Shown in pieces: positions 6,143 to 13,034 of a stretch of 13,080 bases of DNA. The stretch is taken from positions 1 to 13,080 of the forward strand of contig JAKAVU010000041.1 of NCBI GenBank assembly GCA_021817185.1, written 5' to 3'. Origin of the DNA: a bacterium (lineage in GTDB: Bacteria; Chloroflexota; Dormibacteria; UBA8260; Bog-877). How positions within the stretch are numbered: the stretch's first letter is position 1; each line of letters begins with the position of its first letter. The notes below the pieces were generated by a model. That model saw only the letters and a list, made by a program, of their open reading frames with translations. It had not been told where the DNA came from and made no database searches. The position numbers were made by a program, and so were the translations under genes.

Positions 6143-7360
6143 ATGTGCGCCGCTGGGACCCCGGTGGAGCCCCTGCGCGATCCTTCACCGGCGAGCGTCG
6201 CCGTCCTGGCCGGACTCGCCAGGAGCCTGTTGCTTCGGCTCGACGGGATCGTCGAGCGCACCGTGCAGGCGATTCTGGAGCGCGAGCCCGGCTACCGCCA
6301 GGAGCGGTTCTTAGCCTTGGACGAGCTGCGGCGCTCGGTGAGGGACAGCCTGGCGGAGTACCTGGGAGCCCTGGCCGACCTGCCCCAGGGCGCTCCGCCA
6401 TCGAGGCAGCAGGCCTGGGCCACCGGGCGCAGCCGGGCCGAGCTCGGCGTCCCCTTGGAGAGCGTCCTGCGCGCTTACCGGCTCGGCGGCAGCGTGATCT
6501 GGGAGGAGCTCCTGGAGGAGGCGCGCCGGCGGCCGGACCGGCCGACCGACGACCTGATGGAGGCGGCGTATCTGGTCTGGCAGCTGACCGATGACCTGTC
6601 AGCCGCCGTCGGCACCGCCTACCGCCACTCGGAGGCCGGGCTGGTGGGCCGGGACGAGACCAGGCGGCAGGGAGTCCTGCGCGGACTCCTCTCGGGCCTG
6701 CTGGCGGAGAAGGACCTGGTGTTCGTCGCCGAGACCCTGGGCCTGCCGGAGCAGGGGCCCTACCTGGTCGTGGTGGTCGAGCCGCACCAGTCGCCGGCGC
6801 GGGAGGCGCTTTCGGACCTGGGGGTCAAGTCCGAGTGGGTGGTGCAGGAGGCTCGCGACTGCGGTTTGCTGGCGCTGCCAGCGGGCGGCACCGATGTGGT
6901 CCGGTCCGGGCTGGAGACGGTGGTGCCGCTCCGGGCAGGGCTGAGCCCGGAGTTTGCGGACCTGTCCCAGGCGGGCGTGGCCTATCGGCAGGCGGAGCTG
7001 GCTCTCAGATCGATCCCGGTCCACCAGCACGCGGTGGCCTCGCTGGACGACCGTCTGACCGGGGCCCTGCTGGTGACCTCCCCGGAGCTCGCCCGGAGGC
7101 TGGCGGTCGCGGTGCTGGGGCGAGTCCTGGTGCTGCCGCCCCAGGAGCGTCGCGTCCTCTTGCGCACGCTGGCGATCTACCTGGCTGGGGCGGGCTCACC
7201 CGCGGACGCGGCCCGGCGGGTGCCCTGCCATCGCAACACCGTGCTCAATCGACTCAGTCGGATCCGCGAGCTCACCGGGTACGACCCGGTGACCCCGTTG
7301 GGGGCGAGCCGTCTCGTCCTGGCGCTGGAGGCAGCGGACCTGCTCTCCCTACTCGGCTGA
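6143..7360 (+). CDS. PucR/CdaR-type transcriptional regulator
   Basis: A 405-aa cytosolic DNA-binding protein. Residues ~20-165 are helical and resemble the RsbRD-like N-terminal domain often fused to PucR proteins in high-GC Gram-positives (SRAELGVPLESVLRAYRLG). Residues ~170-290 look like the degenerate GGDEF-like CdaR linker domain. The C-terminal HTH (about 352-385) carries the family hallmark CHRNTVLNRLSRIRELTGYDP, as in the HTH_30 domain. Start ATG 6143 has GGAGG at 6132-6136, 6 nt upstream. It lies directly after the catabolic cluster on the same strand with its own candidate promoter. PucR-like regulators commonly respond to pathway metabolites, so local control of the acyl-CoA genes is plausible but unproven. 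No transmembrane segment is seen; the ligand is unknown. Confidence 0.88.
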   Translation: MCAAGTPVEPLRDPSPASVAVLAGLARSLLLRLDGIVERTVQAILEREPGYRQERFLALDELRRSVRDSLAEYLGALADLPQGAPPSRQQAWATGRSRAELGVPLESVLRAYRLGGSVIWEELLEEARRRPDRPTDDLMEAAYLVWQLTDDLSAAVGTAYRHSEAGLVGRDETRRQGVLRGLLSGLLAEKDLVFVAETLGLPEQGPYLVVVVEPHQSPAREALSDLGVKSEWVVQEARDCGLLALPAGGTDVVRSGLETVVPLRAGLSPEFADLSQAGVAYRQAELALRSIPVHQHAVASLDDRLTGALLVTSPELARRLAVAVLGRVLVLPPQERRVLLRTLAIYLAGAGSPADAARRVPCHRNTVLNRLSRIRELTGYDPVTPLGASRLVLALEAADLLSLLG

Positions 7361-7404
7361 CCGGCTCTTGGCTCCGGACGCGCCACTGCGAGTGGACTGC
7401 TTGG

Positions 7405-8763
7405 TCAGACTGATCGGCGCGGGCCCGAGCGGGGTCCCCCCAAGGACCGTCCCTGGCGCGAGCCTCCCCAGGGCCTCTGCGGCCGCTGGCCTGGGCGGTG
7501 GCTGGGGCCCCGCCCATCCTGGGGTCGGAACCTCTGGGCCCCGACCGTGACCAGACCCGGCACGTCCGCCACGTAGTGCATCGACCCGGTGGAGAGCAGC
7601 CTGCCCGCGTCGACGAAGCGCAGTTCGGGTGCGCCCTCGCGTCGCAGCTTGCGCCACTTCTCGCTGTCCTCCTCGGACAGGAAGGTGAGGGCTCTGCCCT
7701 TGGCTCCGTTGCGGGCGGTGCGTCCCACCCGGTGGGTGAGCCACTGGGCGGTGTCGGGAAGCTCGAAGTTGACCACCAGGTTGACGTCCTTGACATCGAT
7801 CCCCCGGGCGGCGACGTTGGTCGCCACCAGAACCGTGGCCTCGCGCTTGCGAAACGCGGCGATGGAGCGGTCGCGGGCGGCCTGGGACAGGTTGCCCTGG
7901 AGCTCGGCGGTGGTGTGCCCGAGCAGAGTCAAGTCGTGGGCGAGCTTGCGGGCTCCATGCTTGGTGCGGTGGAAGACGATGGTGGATGCCGATTGCTGGA
8001 GCAGCTGGCTCAGGTACCCCACCTTTTGCGCCCTGGGCATGGAGATGAGGCCATGCTCCAGGTCCGCCTCCTCGGGGGGGGCGACGGTGACCCGGCCGGG
8101 GTTGGTGAGGTGCTTTTGCGCCATCTTGGTCACCCAATCGGGCATCGTCGCGGAAGCCAGCACGGTCTGGCGTCCGATCGGCGTGAAGCGTTGATTGGTG
8201 CGCTCAGTCAGATTCTCCACGTCCTTGGCGAATCCGGCGTCGAGCATCTCATCGGCCTCGTCCAGGACCAGGTACTGCACCGCTCCGAGCCGGGCCGCGC
8301 CCCGCTGGGCCATGTCGACCAGTCGGCCCGGGCAGCCGATGATGACATCAGCCGTCCGCAGTTGGTTGATCTGCCCCTGGTAGCCGACCCCTCCGAAGAC
8401 CAGGGAGACTCTGAGTCTGGGATCCAGCCGGTTCAGGACCCCGCCGATCTGGGTGGCGAGCTCCCTGGTGGGGGTGATGATGAGGGCCCGGGGAGGACTC
8501 TGCTGATGCCCGTCCAACTTCTCCGACAGGGGGATGAGGAAGGCCAGGGTCTTGCCCGAGCCGGTCGGCGACTGGATCACGCAATCCCGGCCGGAGATCA
8601 AAAGGGGTAACGCCTCCTCCTGAACCGGAGTCGGAGTCAGCAGCCGCTGGCGGGAAAGGCTCTCCAGGGTGCGCGGTCGCACACCCAAGTCCTGAAATGA
8701 GTTCAACTTGATGTCCCTGGGCTCTGGGCCCGATTTCGCCCTCGCCGGCTTCGCTGTGGTCAC
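7405..8763 (-). CDS. DEAD-box ATP-dependent RNA helicase
   Basis: A 452-aa two-domain RNA helicase with every core motif: Q motif (Phe23 to Gln48), motif I SPTGSGKT (65-72), Ia PTRELA (98-103), Ib CPGR (144-147, Cys where Thr is usual), II DEAD (168-171), III SAT (204-206), IV IVFHRT (262-267), V ATNVAARGID (314-323) and VI HRVGRTAR (344-351). After the core is a basic Arg/Gly/Pro tail (about 411-452) of the kind that gives non-specific RNA binding in RhlE/CsdA-like helicases. Such proteins unwind structured RNA in ribosome assembly, cold adaptation or mRNA decay. Start GTG 8763 is the only start codon after the in-frame upstream stop; its ribosome-binding site is weak. It converges on the PucR gene with 44 nt between stops. 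The subfamily is not resolved. Confidence 0.95.
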   Translation of the reverse strand: MTTAKPARAKSGPEPRDIKLNSFQDLGVRPRTLESLSRQRLLTPTPVQEEALPLLISGRDCVIQSPTGSGKTLAFLIPLSEKLDGHQQSPPRALIITPTRELATQIGGVLNRLDPRLRVSLVFGGVGYQGQINQLRTADVIIGCPGRLVDMAQRGAARLGAVQYLVLDEADEMLDAGFAKDVENLTERTNQRFTPIGRQTVLASATMPDWVTKMAQKHLTNPGRVTVAPPEEADLEHGLISMPRAQKVGYLSQLLQQSASTIVFHRTKHGARKLAHDLTLLGHTTAELQGNLSQAARDRSIAAFRKREATVLVATNVAARGIDVKDVNLVVNFELPDTAQWLTHRVGRTARNGAKGRALTFLSEEDSEKWRKLRREGAPELRFVDAGRLLSTGSMHYVADVPGLVTVGAQRFRPQDGRGPSHRPGQRPQRPWGGSRQGRSLGGPRSGPRRSV

Positions 8764-8811
8764 GCTTCTCGAGGACGCCGCATGTCAGCGGGGCGAGGTA
8801 TCACCAAGAGG

Positions 8812-8837
8812 CTGTAGTCGACTTATTGCAACTACAG
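8812..8837. promoter_or_regulatory. inverted repeat upstream of the helicase, possible operator
   Basis: CTGTAGT (8812-8818) and ACTACAG (8831-8837) form a perfect 7-bp dyad with a 12-nt spacer, 48 nt upstream of the helicase start. The spacer is AT-rich for this genome, and an 8-bp palindrome AGTCGACT (8816-8823) overlaps the left arm. The arms are not GC-rich like the terminators nearby, which argues for a protein-binding site rather than a terminator. No known operator consensus was matched. Confidence 0.4.
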
Positions 8838-8884
8838 GGGCAGGATATCAGACCGAGCCCTCCGGCCGAGCGGCGGACTCCCCT

Positions 8885-8912
8885 GCGGGCCGCGGCTGGT
8901 GCCGCGGCCCGC
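8885..8912 (-). terminator. perfect 12-bp hairpin after the membrane-protein gene
   Basis: Arms 8885-8896 and 8901-8912 pair perfectly across a 4-nt loop, starting 5 nt past the stop of the minus-strand membrane protein. There is no T-run on the minus strand, as is common for GC-rich terminators in high-GC bacteria. It insulates the helicase from upstream transcription. Confidence 0.7.
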
Positions 8913-8917
8913 CCCGA

Positions 8918-9808
8918 TCACGCTCGCGCCACAGCCCTGGTCTGCCTGCGGCCGCTCAGCCAGAAGGCGAGCCCGAGCCCCAGCAGTTCCAGGCTGAGGG
9001 CGACCCCTCCGCGCAGACCAACCGCCTCCCCGTGGCCCAGCAGCAGGCCGGGGCTGAACAGCTCAGGTTTGGCGAAGGGCAGCCCGATCATGACGTTGTA
9101 CGCGTAGAAGAAGATGAGGGCCGCGTCCATCACGATGGCGGCCGAGTAGTACTCCCGGCGCGGCCTGGCCACGATCAGGATCGCGAGCACCGCCTGCACG
9201 ACGCCGAAACCGGCGGTGCCGAGCCCGAGCAGCAGCGTCTGGCCCAGGTGCTCCCCGATGATGGCGAAATGGATCCAGGCCGGTACCGCCAGCAGCCCGG
9301 CGAGCAAGAGCCGCGGCCAGAATCCCCGGGGCAGGCTTGCGCGACGCTGCGAGCGGACGGTGAGCGCGCCGGCAACCAAGAGAGTTCCCCCGGCGGCGGT
9401 CACGAAGGTCCCCGGACCTACCTGAGGCATCGCCAGCGGCCTGAGGGCGCCCGGTGAGTTCACGAAGGCCATGATCCGCCAGGCGTCGAAGGCTGCCACC
9501 GCGACCACCACCGAGCCCAAGCCCACGAGCACGCGCTGGACCGCGAGCGGCCGTCCCTGCCGAAGGTGGAATGCGGTCAGGAGCACCATGGACAGGGTGA
9601 CACCGAGGAGGTAGAATCCATCGGCTCCCATACCGCTGACCTCGGTGAGGCCGTTGAAGAGGCTGATCCACGGGATGGCGACCCCCACCACCACCGCCGC
9701 GGCGCCGAGCGCGATAAGGAGCAGGGCCGCCGCGTCCCGGGCCTGGGGGTGCGGCCTCGCTGGGGCCGATGAGATCGTCGTTGGGTTGAGCATCTCCTGA
9801 AACCTCAT
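8918..9808 (-). CDS. eight-TM integral membrane protein, function unknown
   Basis: A 296-aa hydrophobic protein with about eight predicted membrane spans near residues 26-48, 62-82, 92-112, 133-150, 163-185, 190-212, 221-243 and 265-285. It seems to have two four-TM halves. The first carries PWISLF, a G-x-DG turn and VGPGTFVTAAGG, a pattern I associate with small actinobacterial membrane proteins. The second starts at IHFAIIGEHLGQ and includes RPRREYYSA and a YAYNVMIGLPF helix. No transporter, enzyme or cofactor motif was recognised. Start ATG 9808 lacks a clear Shine-Dalgarno; ATG 9793 has AGGAG directly abutting it, too close to work well. It lies downstream of the secreted protein on the same strand, but a strong hairpin separates them. 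The call as a real membrane-protein gene is secure; the function is not. Confidence 0.8.
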   Translation of the reverse strand: MRFQEMLNPTTISSAPARPHPQARDAAALLLIALGAAAVVVGVAIPWISLFNGLTEVSGMGADGFYLLGVTLSMVLLTAFHLRQGRPLAVQRVLVGLGSVVVAVAAFDAWRIMAFVNSPGALRPLAMPQVGPGTFVTAAGGTLLVAGALTVRSQRRASLPRGFWPRLLLAGLLAVPAWIHFAIIGEHLGQTLLLGLGTAGFGVVQAVLAILIVARPRREYYSAAIVMDAALIFFYAYNVMIGLPFAKPELFSPGLLLGHGEAVGLRGGVALSLELLGLGLAFWLSGRRQTRAVARA

Positions 9809-9839
9809 TGGGGGTGGGCTGGTACTTCGGTCGGCCGGG

Positions 9840-9865
9840 CCGGGGCGGCCGGCGGGCCGCCCCGG
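9840..9865 (-). terminator. perfect 11-bp hairpin between secreted and membrane protein genes
   Basis: CCGGGGCGGCC (9840-9850) pairs with GGCCGCCCCGG (9855-9865) across a 4-nt loop, 16 nt past the stop of the secreted-protein gene and about 30 nt before the next start. There is no T-run. It probably ends or attenuates the upstream message, or stabilises its 3' end. Confidence 0.65.
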
Positions 9866-9881
9866 GGATCTCAGGATGAGA

Positions 9882-10532
9882 TCAGTGACCGACCACGTTG
9901 AAGAAGAGGAAGAGGTTGGATGGGATCGATCCCGAGACCAGGCCGGCGGTCTGCATCGCCTGCAGGGTGGTCAGACTCGCGCCCGAGGTCAGCTGCTGCC
10001 AGGCAGCTTCGTTGCTGACCGCGACCACATCGATCTTCCACCAGCCGCCCCCGGTGCCGTCGAGAATGTGGCTGTGCGCCGGCAGGGGGATGTCGCCGTA
10101 GCCGGCCCCGAACACCGGCGTCAGGTCCAGGGTGGTGGGGTGGTTGACACAGAACCCGACGGTGTCGCACTGCGGGGTCGGGCTCGGGTTCGCAAACAGC
10201 GGGACGATGACGTACAGGACCTGCATGCCGGCGACGCTCTGCCCGTCCGGCCCCTGGGTCGGGGCGACTCCCACCTCGCAGCCCGAGCTGGACACCGCGC
10301 TGTAGGTGCCGCTCTGACCGCAGAAGTACTCCTGCGGGTACTGGATCTGCACCGTTTGGCCGTTCACGTACGCGGCGGTTGTCGCCTGCGAGACGGGGAG
10401 CACACCGGATGGTCCACTGCTCGCCGCCATGGCGGTCCCGCCCACGAATAGTGCCGAGAGACCGAAGGTGGCGGCCACCAACACGGCCCCCAGCGTCCGG
10501 GGTCTGTCCTTGATCGCCTGGTAGATCCGCAT
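9882..10532 (-). CDS. secreted four-cysteine protein, function unknown
   Basis: A 216-aa protein with a convincing Sec signal peptide: basic n-region (MRIYQAIKDRPR), hydrophobic core (LGAVLVAATFGLSALFVGG) and an AMA-AS cleavage site after about residue 36. The mature part (~180 aa) has four cysteines (71, 85, 122, 128), which could form two disulfides, and a conserved-looking core PAHSHILDGTGGGWWKIDVV (151-170) with His153 and His155. There are no further TM spans, although the C-terminus (SNLFLFFNVVGH) is hydrophobic. I do not recognise the family. Start ATG 10532 is chosen because AAGGAGG lies 11 nt upstream and it gives a clean signal peptide. ATG 10589 is possible but would bury that site in coding sequence. 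The frame stays open to 10907, but that part is low-complexity Pro/Arg. Not assigned a function. Confidence 0.7.
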   Translation of the reverse strand: MRIYQAIKDRPRTLGAVLVAATFGLSALFVGGTAMAASSGPSGVLPVSQATTAAYVNGQTVQIQYPQEYFCGQSGTYSAVSSSGCEVGVAPTQGPDGQSVAGMQVLYVIVPLFANPSPTPQCDTVGFCVNHPTTLDLTPVFGAGYGDIPLPAHSHILDGTGGGWWKIDVVAVSNEAAWQQLTSGASLTTLQAMQTAGLVSGSIPSNLFLFFNVVGH

Positions 10533-10639
10533 GGGCTTGATGCCCTCCTTGTCGCTTGCCGGCACCCCGCGCGGTGACGGTCGGTTCATTGAGTCCAGCG
10601 CGGTATCGGGGGGTACGTACACCCGACGGGAACGGATCA

Positions 10640-10666
10640 CCGGTACCGGAGCCGGAACCTCCGGCT
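10640..10666. repeat. two adjacent palindromes upstream of the secreted-protein gene
   Basis: CCGGTACCGG (10640-10649) is a perfect 10-bp palindrome. It is followed directly by AGCCGGA-acc-TCCGGCT (10650-10666), a 7-bp hairpin with a 3-nt loop. They lie about 110-135 nt upstream of the ATG at 10532. Possible binding site or leader structure; function unknown. Confidence 0.35.
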
Positions 10667-11055
10667 GGGCCCAGGCAGGCCGGCACGGCGGTTGCGGGGT
10701 CGTCCGGGCGGTCGATCTGGTGGGTGCGACAGAAAAGCAGGCGACCGTCCTCCGGCGCGCCCGCGGAGGTGTCGGTCCGCCCGGGCAGCCAGTCGTCGGG
10801 GGTGGCCGGGACCGCACCGCGAGGCGTTCGGCCGTCGCAGCCCCGTCATCCCGGACCGCGTTAACGGCAGTTGGGCGAAGAGAATCCGATCGCGGGTCCT
10901 TGACCACCGCTCCGCCGCCGACTACCCCTCTGAAGGATCCGGGGTCCGCTCCGCGCGTGGGTCTAACGGCGTGCCTCCCACCCCTCCCGTTGCGGTCCTC
11001 CCGGGTCGGCGTACATGCGATCAGGAGACGCCCGTGGGAAGAGGACGGTCGAGAC

Positions 11056-11081
11056 CGGACTGGGCGGGGGCCGAGAGTCCG
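11056..11081 (-). terminator. weak hairpin downstream of pheA
   Basis: CGGACT (11056-11061) pairs with AGTCCG (11076-11081) across a G-rich 14-nt loop, 9 nt past the pheA stop. Six base pairs and no T-run make this only a candidate. Confidence 0.25.
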
Positions 11082-11090
11082 CGGCAGGGA

Positions 11091-11948
11091 TCACCGCCGC
11101 TCAGGTAGCGGTTCTCGCAGATGTGCCGCCGGCTGATCCGGGGGCGGGTAGACGCCGAAGAGCCTGAGTTCCTGGCTGACCCCCGCCAACCTGCTCAGCA
11201 GCTCATCCAACTGCCCGACCTGGTCCAGCTCCGCATCCAGGTAGAAGCGGTAGTGGAACGGCTGGTGGGGAATGGGGCGCGCGTCCAGCCGGGTCAAGTT
11301 GAGCTTGAGAGCGGCGAAGACCTCCAGAACCTGCACCAACCCGCCGGGACGGTGGGGGGCGATCAGGCCCATGGACGACTTGGCACGACCGCCGATTGGG
11401 CGGGTGGCCCGAGCGCGGTCGGTGACCACGACGAATCTGGTCTGGTTGGATGGTTCATCGGCGATGTCCTGGGCGACCACCTCCAGCCCGTACAGGCGGG
11501 CTGCGGCCAAGGAGGCGATGGCGCCGTCCCCAGGGACTCCGGCCTCGGCAACGTGCCGCGCCGCACCCGCGGTGTCGGGGTGGGGAACCGCCACGATGCC
11601 GTGCTCCTGGAGCCAGGTGGCGCACTGGGCCAGTGCCTGGGGGTGGGACAGCGCCCGTTCCACGCGATGCCCTCCCGGCGAGAGCAGGTGGTGGCGGATC
11701 GGCATGACATGCTCGCCCACCACCGCCAGCTCGGGGTGGGCCCAGAGCTGGTCGCTGACCTCCTGAACCACCCCAGCGCGGCTGTTTTCGACCGGCAAGA
11801 CCGCGGTCTGGGCCACCTTCTGCAGCAGGGCCGCAAAGACCGCGGCAAAGGTCGGCAGACCCAGGGTCTGAGACTCGGGGAAGAGGAGGCGGGCGGCCTC
11901 GTCGGAGTTGGCGCCGGGCTCTCCCTGGTACGCGATCAACTCCGGCAT
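11091..11948 (-). CDS. pheA: monofunctional prephenate dehydratase
   Basis: A 285-aa enzyme that converts prephenate to phenylpyruvate in phenylalanine synthesis. The catalytic domain (about 1-180) opens with IAYQGEPGANSDEAA and includes PVENSRAGVVQEVSD (52-66), AHPELAVVGEHVMPI, and the signature SNQTRFVVV with Thr170-Arg171-Phe172. A C-terminal ACT domain (about 190-270) carries counterparts of the two effector-binding motifs: GGLVQ (202-206, usually GALV) and LDARP (221-225, usually ESRP), so feedback control by phenylalanine is expected. No chorismate mutase domain is fused, as is usual in Gram-positives. Start ATG 11948 matches the family N-terminus, though its ribosome-binding site is poor. 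The upstream in-frame extension runs antisense through the lactonase gene and is not family-like. It diverges from the lactonase gene across about 100 nt. Confidence 0.94.
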   Translation of the reverse strand: MPELIAYQGEPGANSDEAARLLFPESQTLGLPTFAAVFAALLQKVAQTAVLPVENSRAGVVQEVSDQLWAHPELAVVGEHVMPIRHHLLSPGGHRVERALSHPQALAQCATWLQEHGIVAVPHPDTAGAARHVAEAGVPGDGAIASLAAARLYGLEVVAQDIADEPSNQTRFVVVTDRARATRPIGGRAKSSMGLIAPHRPGGLVQVLEVFAALKLNLTRLDARPIPHQPFHYRFYLDAELDQVGQLDELLSRLAGVSQELRLFGVYPPPDQPAAHLREPLPERR

Positions 11949-12001
11949 CAGCTCATTGTGGCGCGGCACGGCACCCTGCGCAGGTCGTAAGGGCGGCACC
12001 G

Positions 12002-12031
12002 GGGACAAGCCGCGGGACGGCCCGCTAAGAT
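12002..12031 (+). promoter_or_regulatory. candidate promoter of the lactonase gene
   Basis: GGGACA (12002-12007, four of six matches to TTGACA) and TAAGAT (12026-12031, four of six to TATAAT) are separated by 18 nt. They would start transcription about a dozen bases before the ATG at 12049, giving a very short leader. No matching promoter was found for pheA on the other strand. Confidence 0.4.
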
Positions 12032-12048
12032 CGAGGCTGGGTGAGGAC

Positions 12049-12807
12049 ATGAAGCGACTGTATCCGCTGGGACTGGGCGAGGCCTGCTGCGACAAGGCGG
12101 TGCTGTCGCCGGGGATGGATGACGGGCTGCGCATACACATCCCGATCGTCGGCTACCTGTTGACCACCGATTCAGGGCGCCGGGTGCTTGTGGACAGCGG
12201 CATCCATCGCAGCCACATCGAAGACCCCGACCGGACATGGCGTGGCACCCCTTTCGCCAGGGAACTTCGACCTGTGATGCGGGTGGAGGACACCGTGGAT
12301 TTCCGTCTGGCTCAACTGGGGCTGCGAAGCAGCGACATCACGGATGTGATCAACACGCACCTGCACTTCGACCATGCCGGCAACAATGACGCGTTTGCGA
12401 AAGCCACCTTTCACGTGCAGCGGGAGCATTACCACGCTGCCCTCGACAATCCCTCCTTTCCGAACCAGTACTGGAGGCTGGACGGTCTCGACTACAACCT
12501 GCTCGATGGCGAGAGCGACCTTGGGGATGGGATCACGGTCTTCCCGACTCCCGGACATGTGCCCGGGCACCAGTCGGTGGTGGTGCATTTGGACGATGGT
12601 GACACCGTCATCATCTGCGGCGACGCCATCTACGAAGAGGACAATCTCCGGCACGACTGTTGGACCGGGCACGCGGATCCGGAGCTGGCGAGGCGGAGCG
12701 CCGGTGACCTGGTCGAGCGCGCACGGGCGCTGAGGGCCAGGGTCTTCTACGGCCACGACGCCGACCAGTGGCGAGCGCTCCGACACTCACCAAACTGGTA
12801 CGAGTAG
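12049..12807 (+). CDS. AiiA-like N-acyl-homoserine lactonase family metallohydrolase
   Basis: A 252-aa metallo-beta-lactamase-fold hydrolase. The metal motif THLHFDHAG gives His104, His106, Asp108 and His109. The remaining ligands are His170 in TPGHVPGHQS, Asp192 in GDAIYEED and His236 in FYGHDADQ, with Tyr195 beside Asp192. This matches Bacillus AiiA (His104, His106, Asp108, His109, His169, Asp191, Tyr194, His235; 250 aa) almost residue for residue in spacing. The family opens lactone rings of N-acyl-homoserine lactones using two metal ions, silencing neighbours' quorum signals; some members act on other lactones. No signal peptide, so cytosolic. Start ATG 12049 has GGTGA at 12040-12044. It is a single gene, divergent from pheA, with a hairpin overlapping its stop. 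The active fold is sure; the AHL substrate is inferred. Confidence 0.93.
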   Translation: MKRLYPLGLGEACCDKAVLSPGMDDGLRIHIPIVGYLLTTDSGRRVLVDSGIHRSHIEDPDRTWRGTPFARELRPVMRVEDTVDFRLAQLGLRSSDITDVINTHLHFDHAGNNDAFAKATFHVQREHYHAALDNPSFPNQYWRLDGLDYNLLDGESDLGDGITVFPTPGHVPGHQSVVVHLDDGDTVIICGDAIYEEDNLRHDCWTGHADPELARRSAGDLVERARALRARVFYGHDADQWRALRHSPNWYE

Positions 12808-12843
12808 CGACGACTCGCTCGGTCGCGATCGCTTCGTCGCTAC
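12804..12843 (+). terminator. 10-bp hairpin overlapping the lactonase stop codon
   Basis: GTAGCGACGA (12804-12813) and TCGTCGCTAC (12834-12843) form a perfect inverted repeat with a 20-nt loop that contains the 8-bp palindrome GCGATCGC (12825-12832). The left arm includes the TAG stop. No T-run follows. Likely the terminator of this single-gene transcript. Confidence 0.55.
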
Positions 12844-13034
12844 GCCGCCGCGCTTGGCCTCCCGCTTCACTGTCTGCGAACTCCATCCGAACTCCTACGG
12901 GTGGACTGCGCCGCGTCGCGGGGTGCCTGCTCGCCCCGTGTTTGGGTCCGATCGGTCCACAGGCGCTCATCTCAGTAATCAGGAGATGCCGTCAGGTGAC
13001 CTGCGGAAAGAGACCTCAACGTGAGAAATGTAGG

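Larger units (their letters stand above)
10533..11090. other. long intergenic region without a credible gene
   Basis: Several frames are open here only because stops are rare in GC-rich DNA. Their products are Arg/Pro/Gly-rich and lack a ribosome-binding site or any family-like motif. No tRNA cloverleaf or clear promoter was seen. The region must hold the leader of the secreted-protein gene (with palindromes at 10640-10666) and the 3' end of the pheA transcript. A TTGACC at 10900-10905 on the plus strand has no good -10 partner. Confidence 0.5.

Noticed and set aside
7383..7395. CCACT-gcg-AGTGG hairpin between the PucR and helicase stops
   Set aside because: Only five base pairs and no T-run; too weak to call, although a convergent terminator is expected here.
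10533..10907. Upstream extension of the secreted-protein frame to 341 aa
   Set aside because: The extra 125 residues are low-complexity Pro/Arg/Thr, would bury the signal peptide, and ignore the AAGGAGG before 10532.
10531..11136. 201-aa plus-strand open frame in the long gap
   Set aside because: Arg/Gly/Pro-rich composition with no motif or ribosome-binding site, and its end runs antisense into pheA.
11949..12140. N-terminal extension of pheA
   Set aside because: It would overlap the lactonase gene antisense by 92 nt and adds a Ser/Pro-rich leader absent from the family, whose N-terminus matches the ATG at 11948.
12993..13003. CAGGT-G-ACCTG palindrome near the right edge
   Set aside because: The loop would be one base, so it cannot fold as a hairpin; as an operator there is no supporting promoter or second copy.
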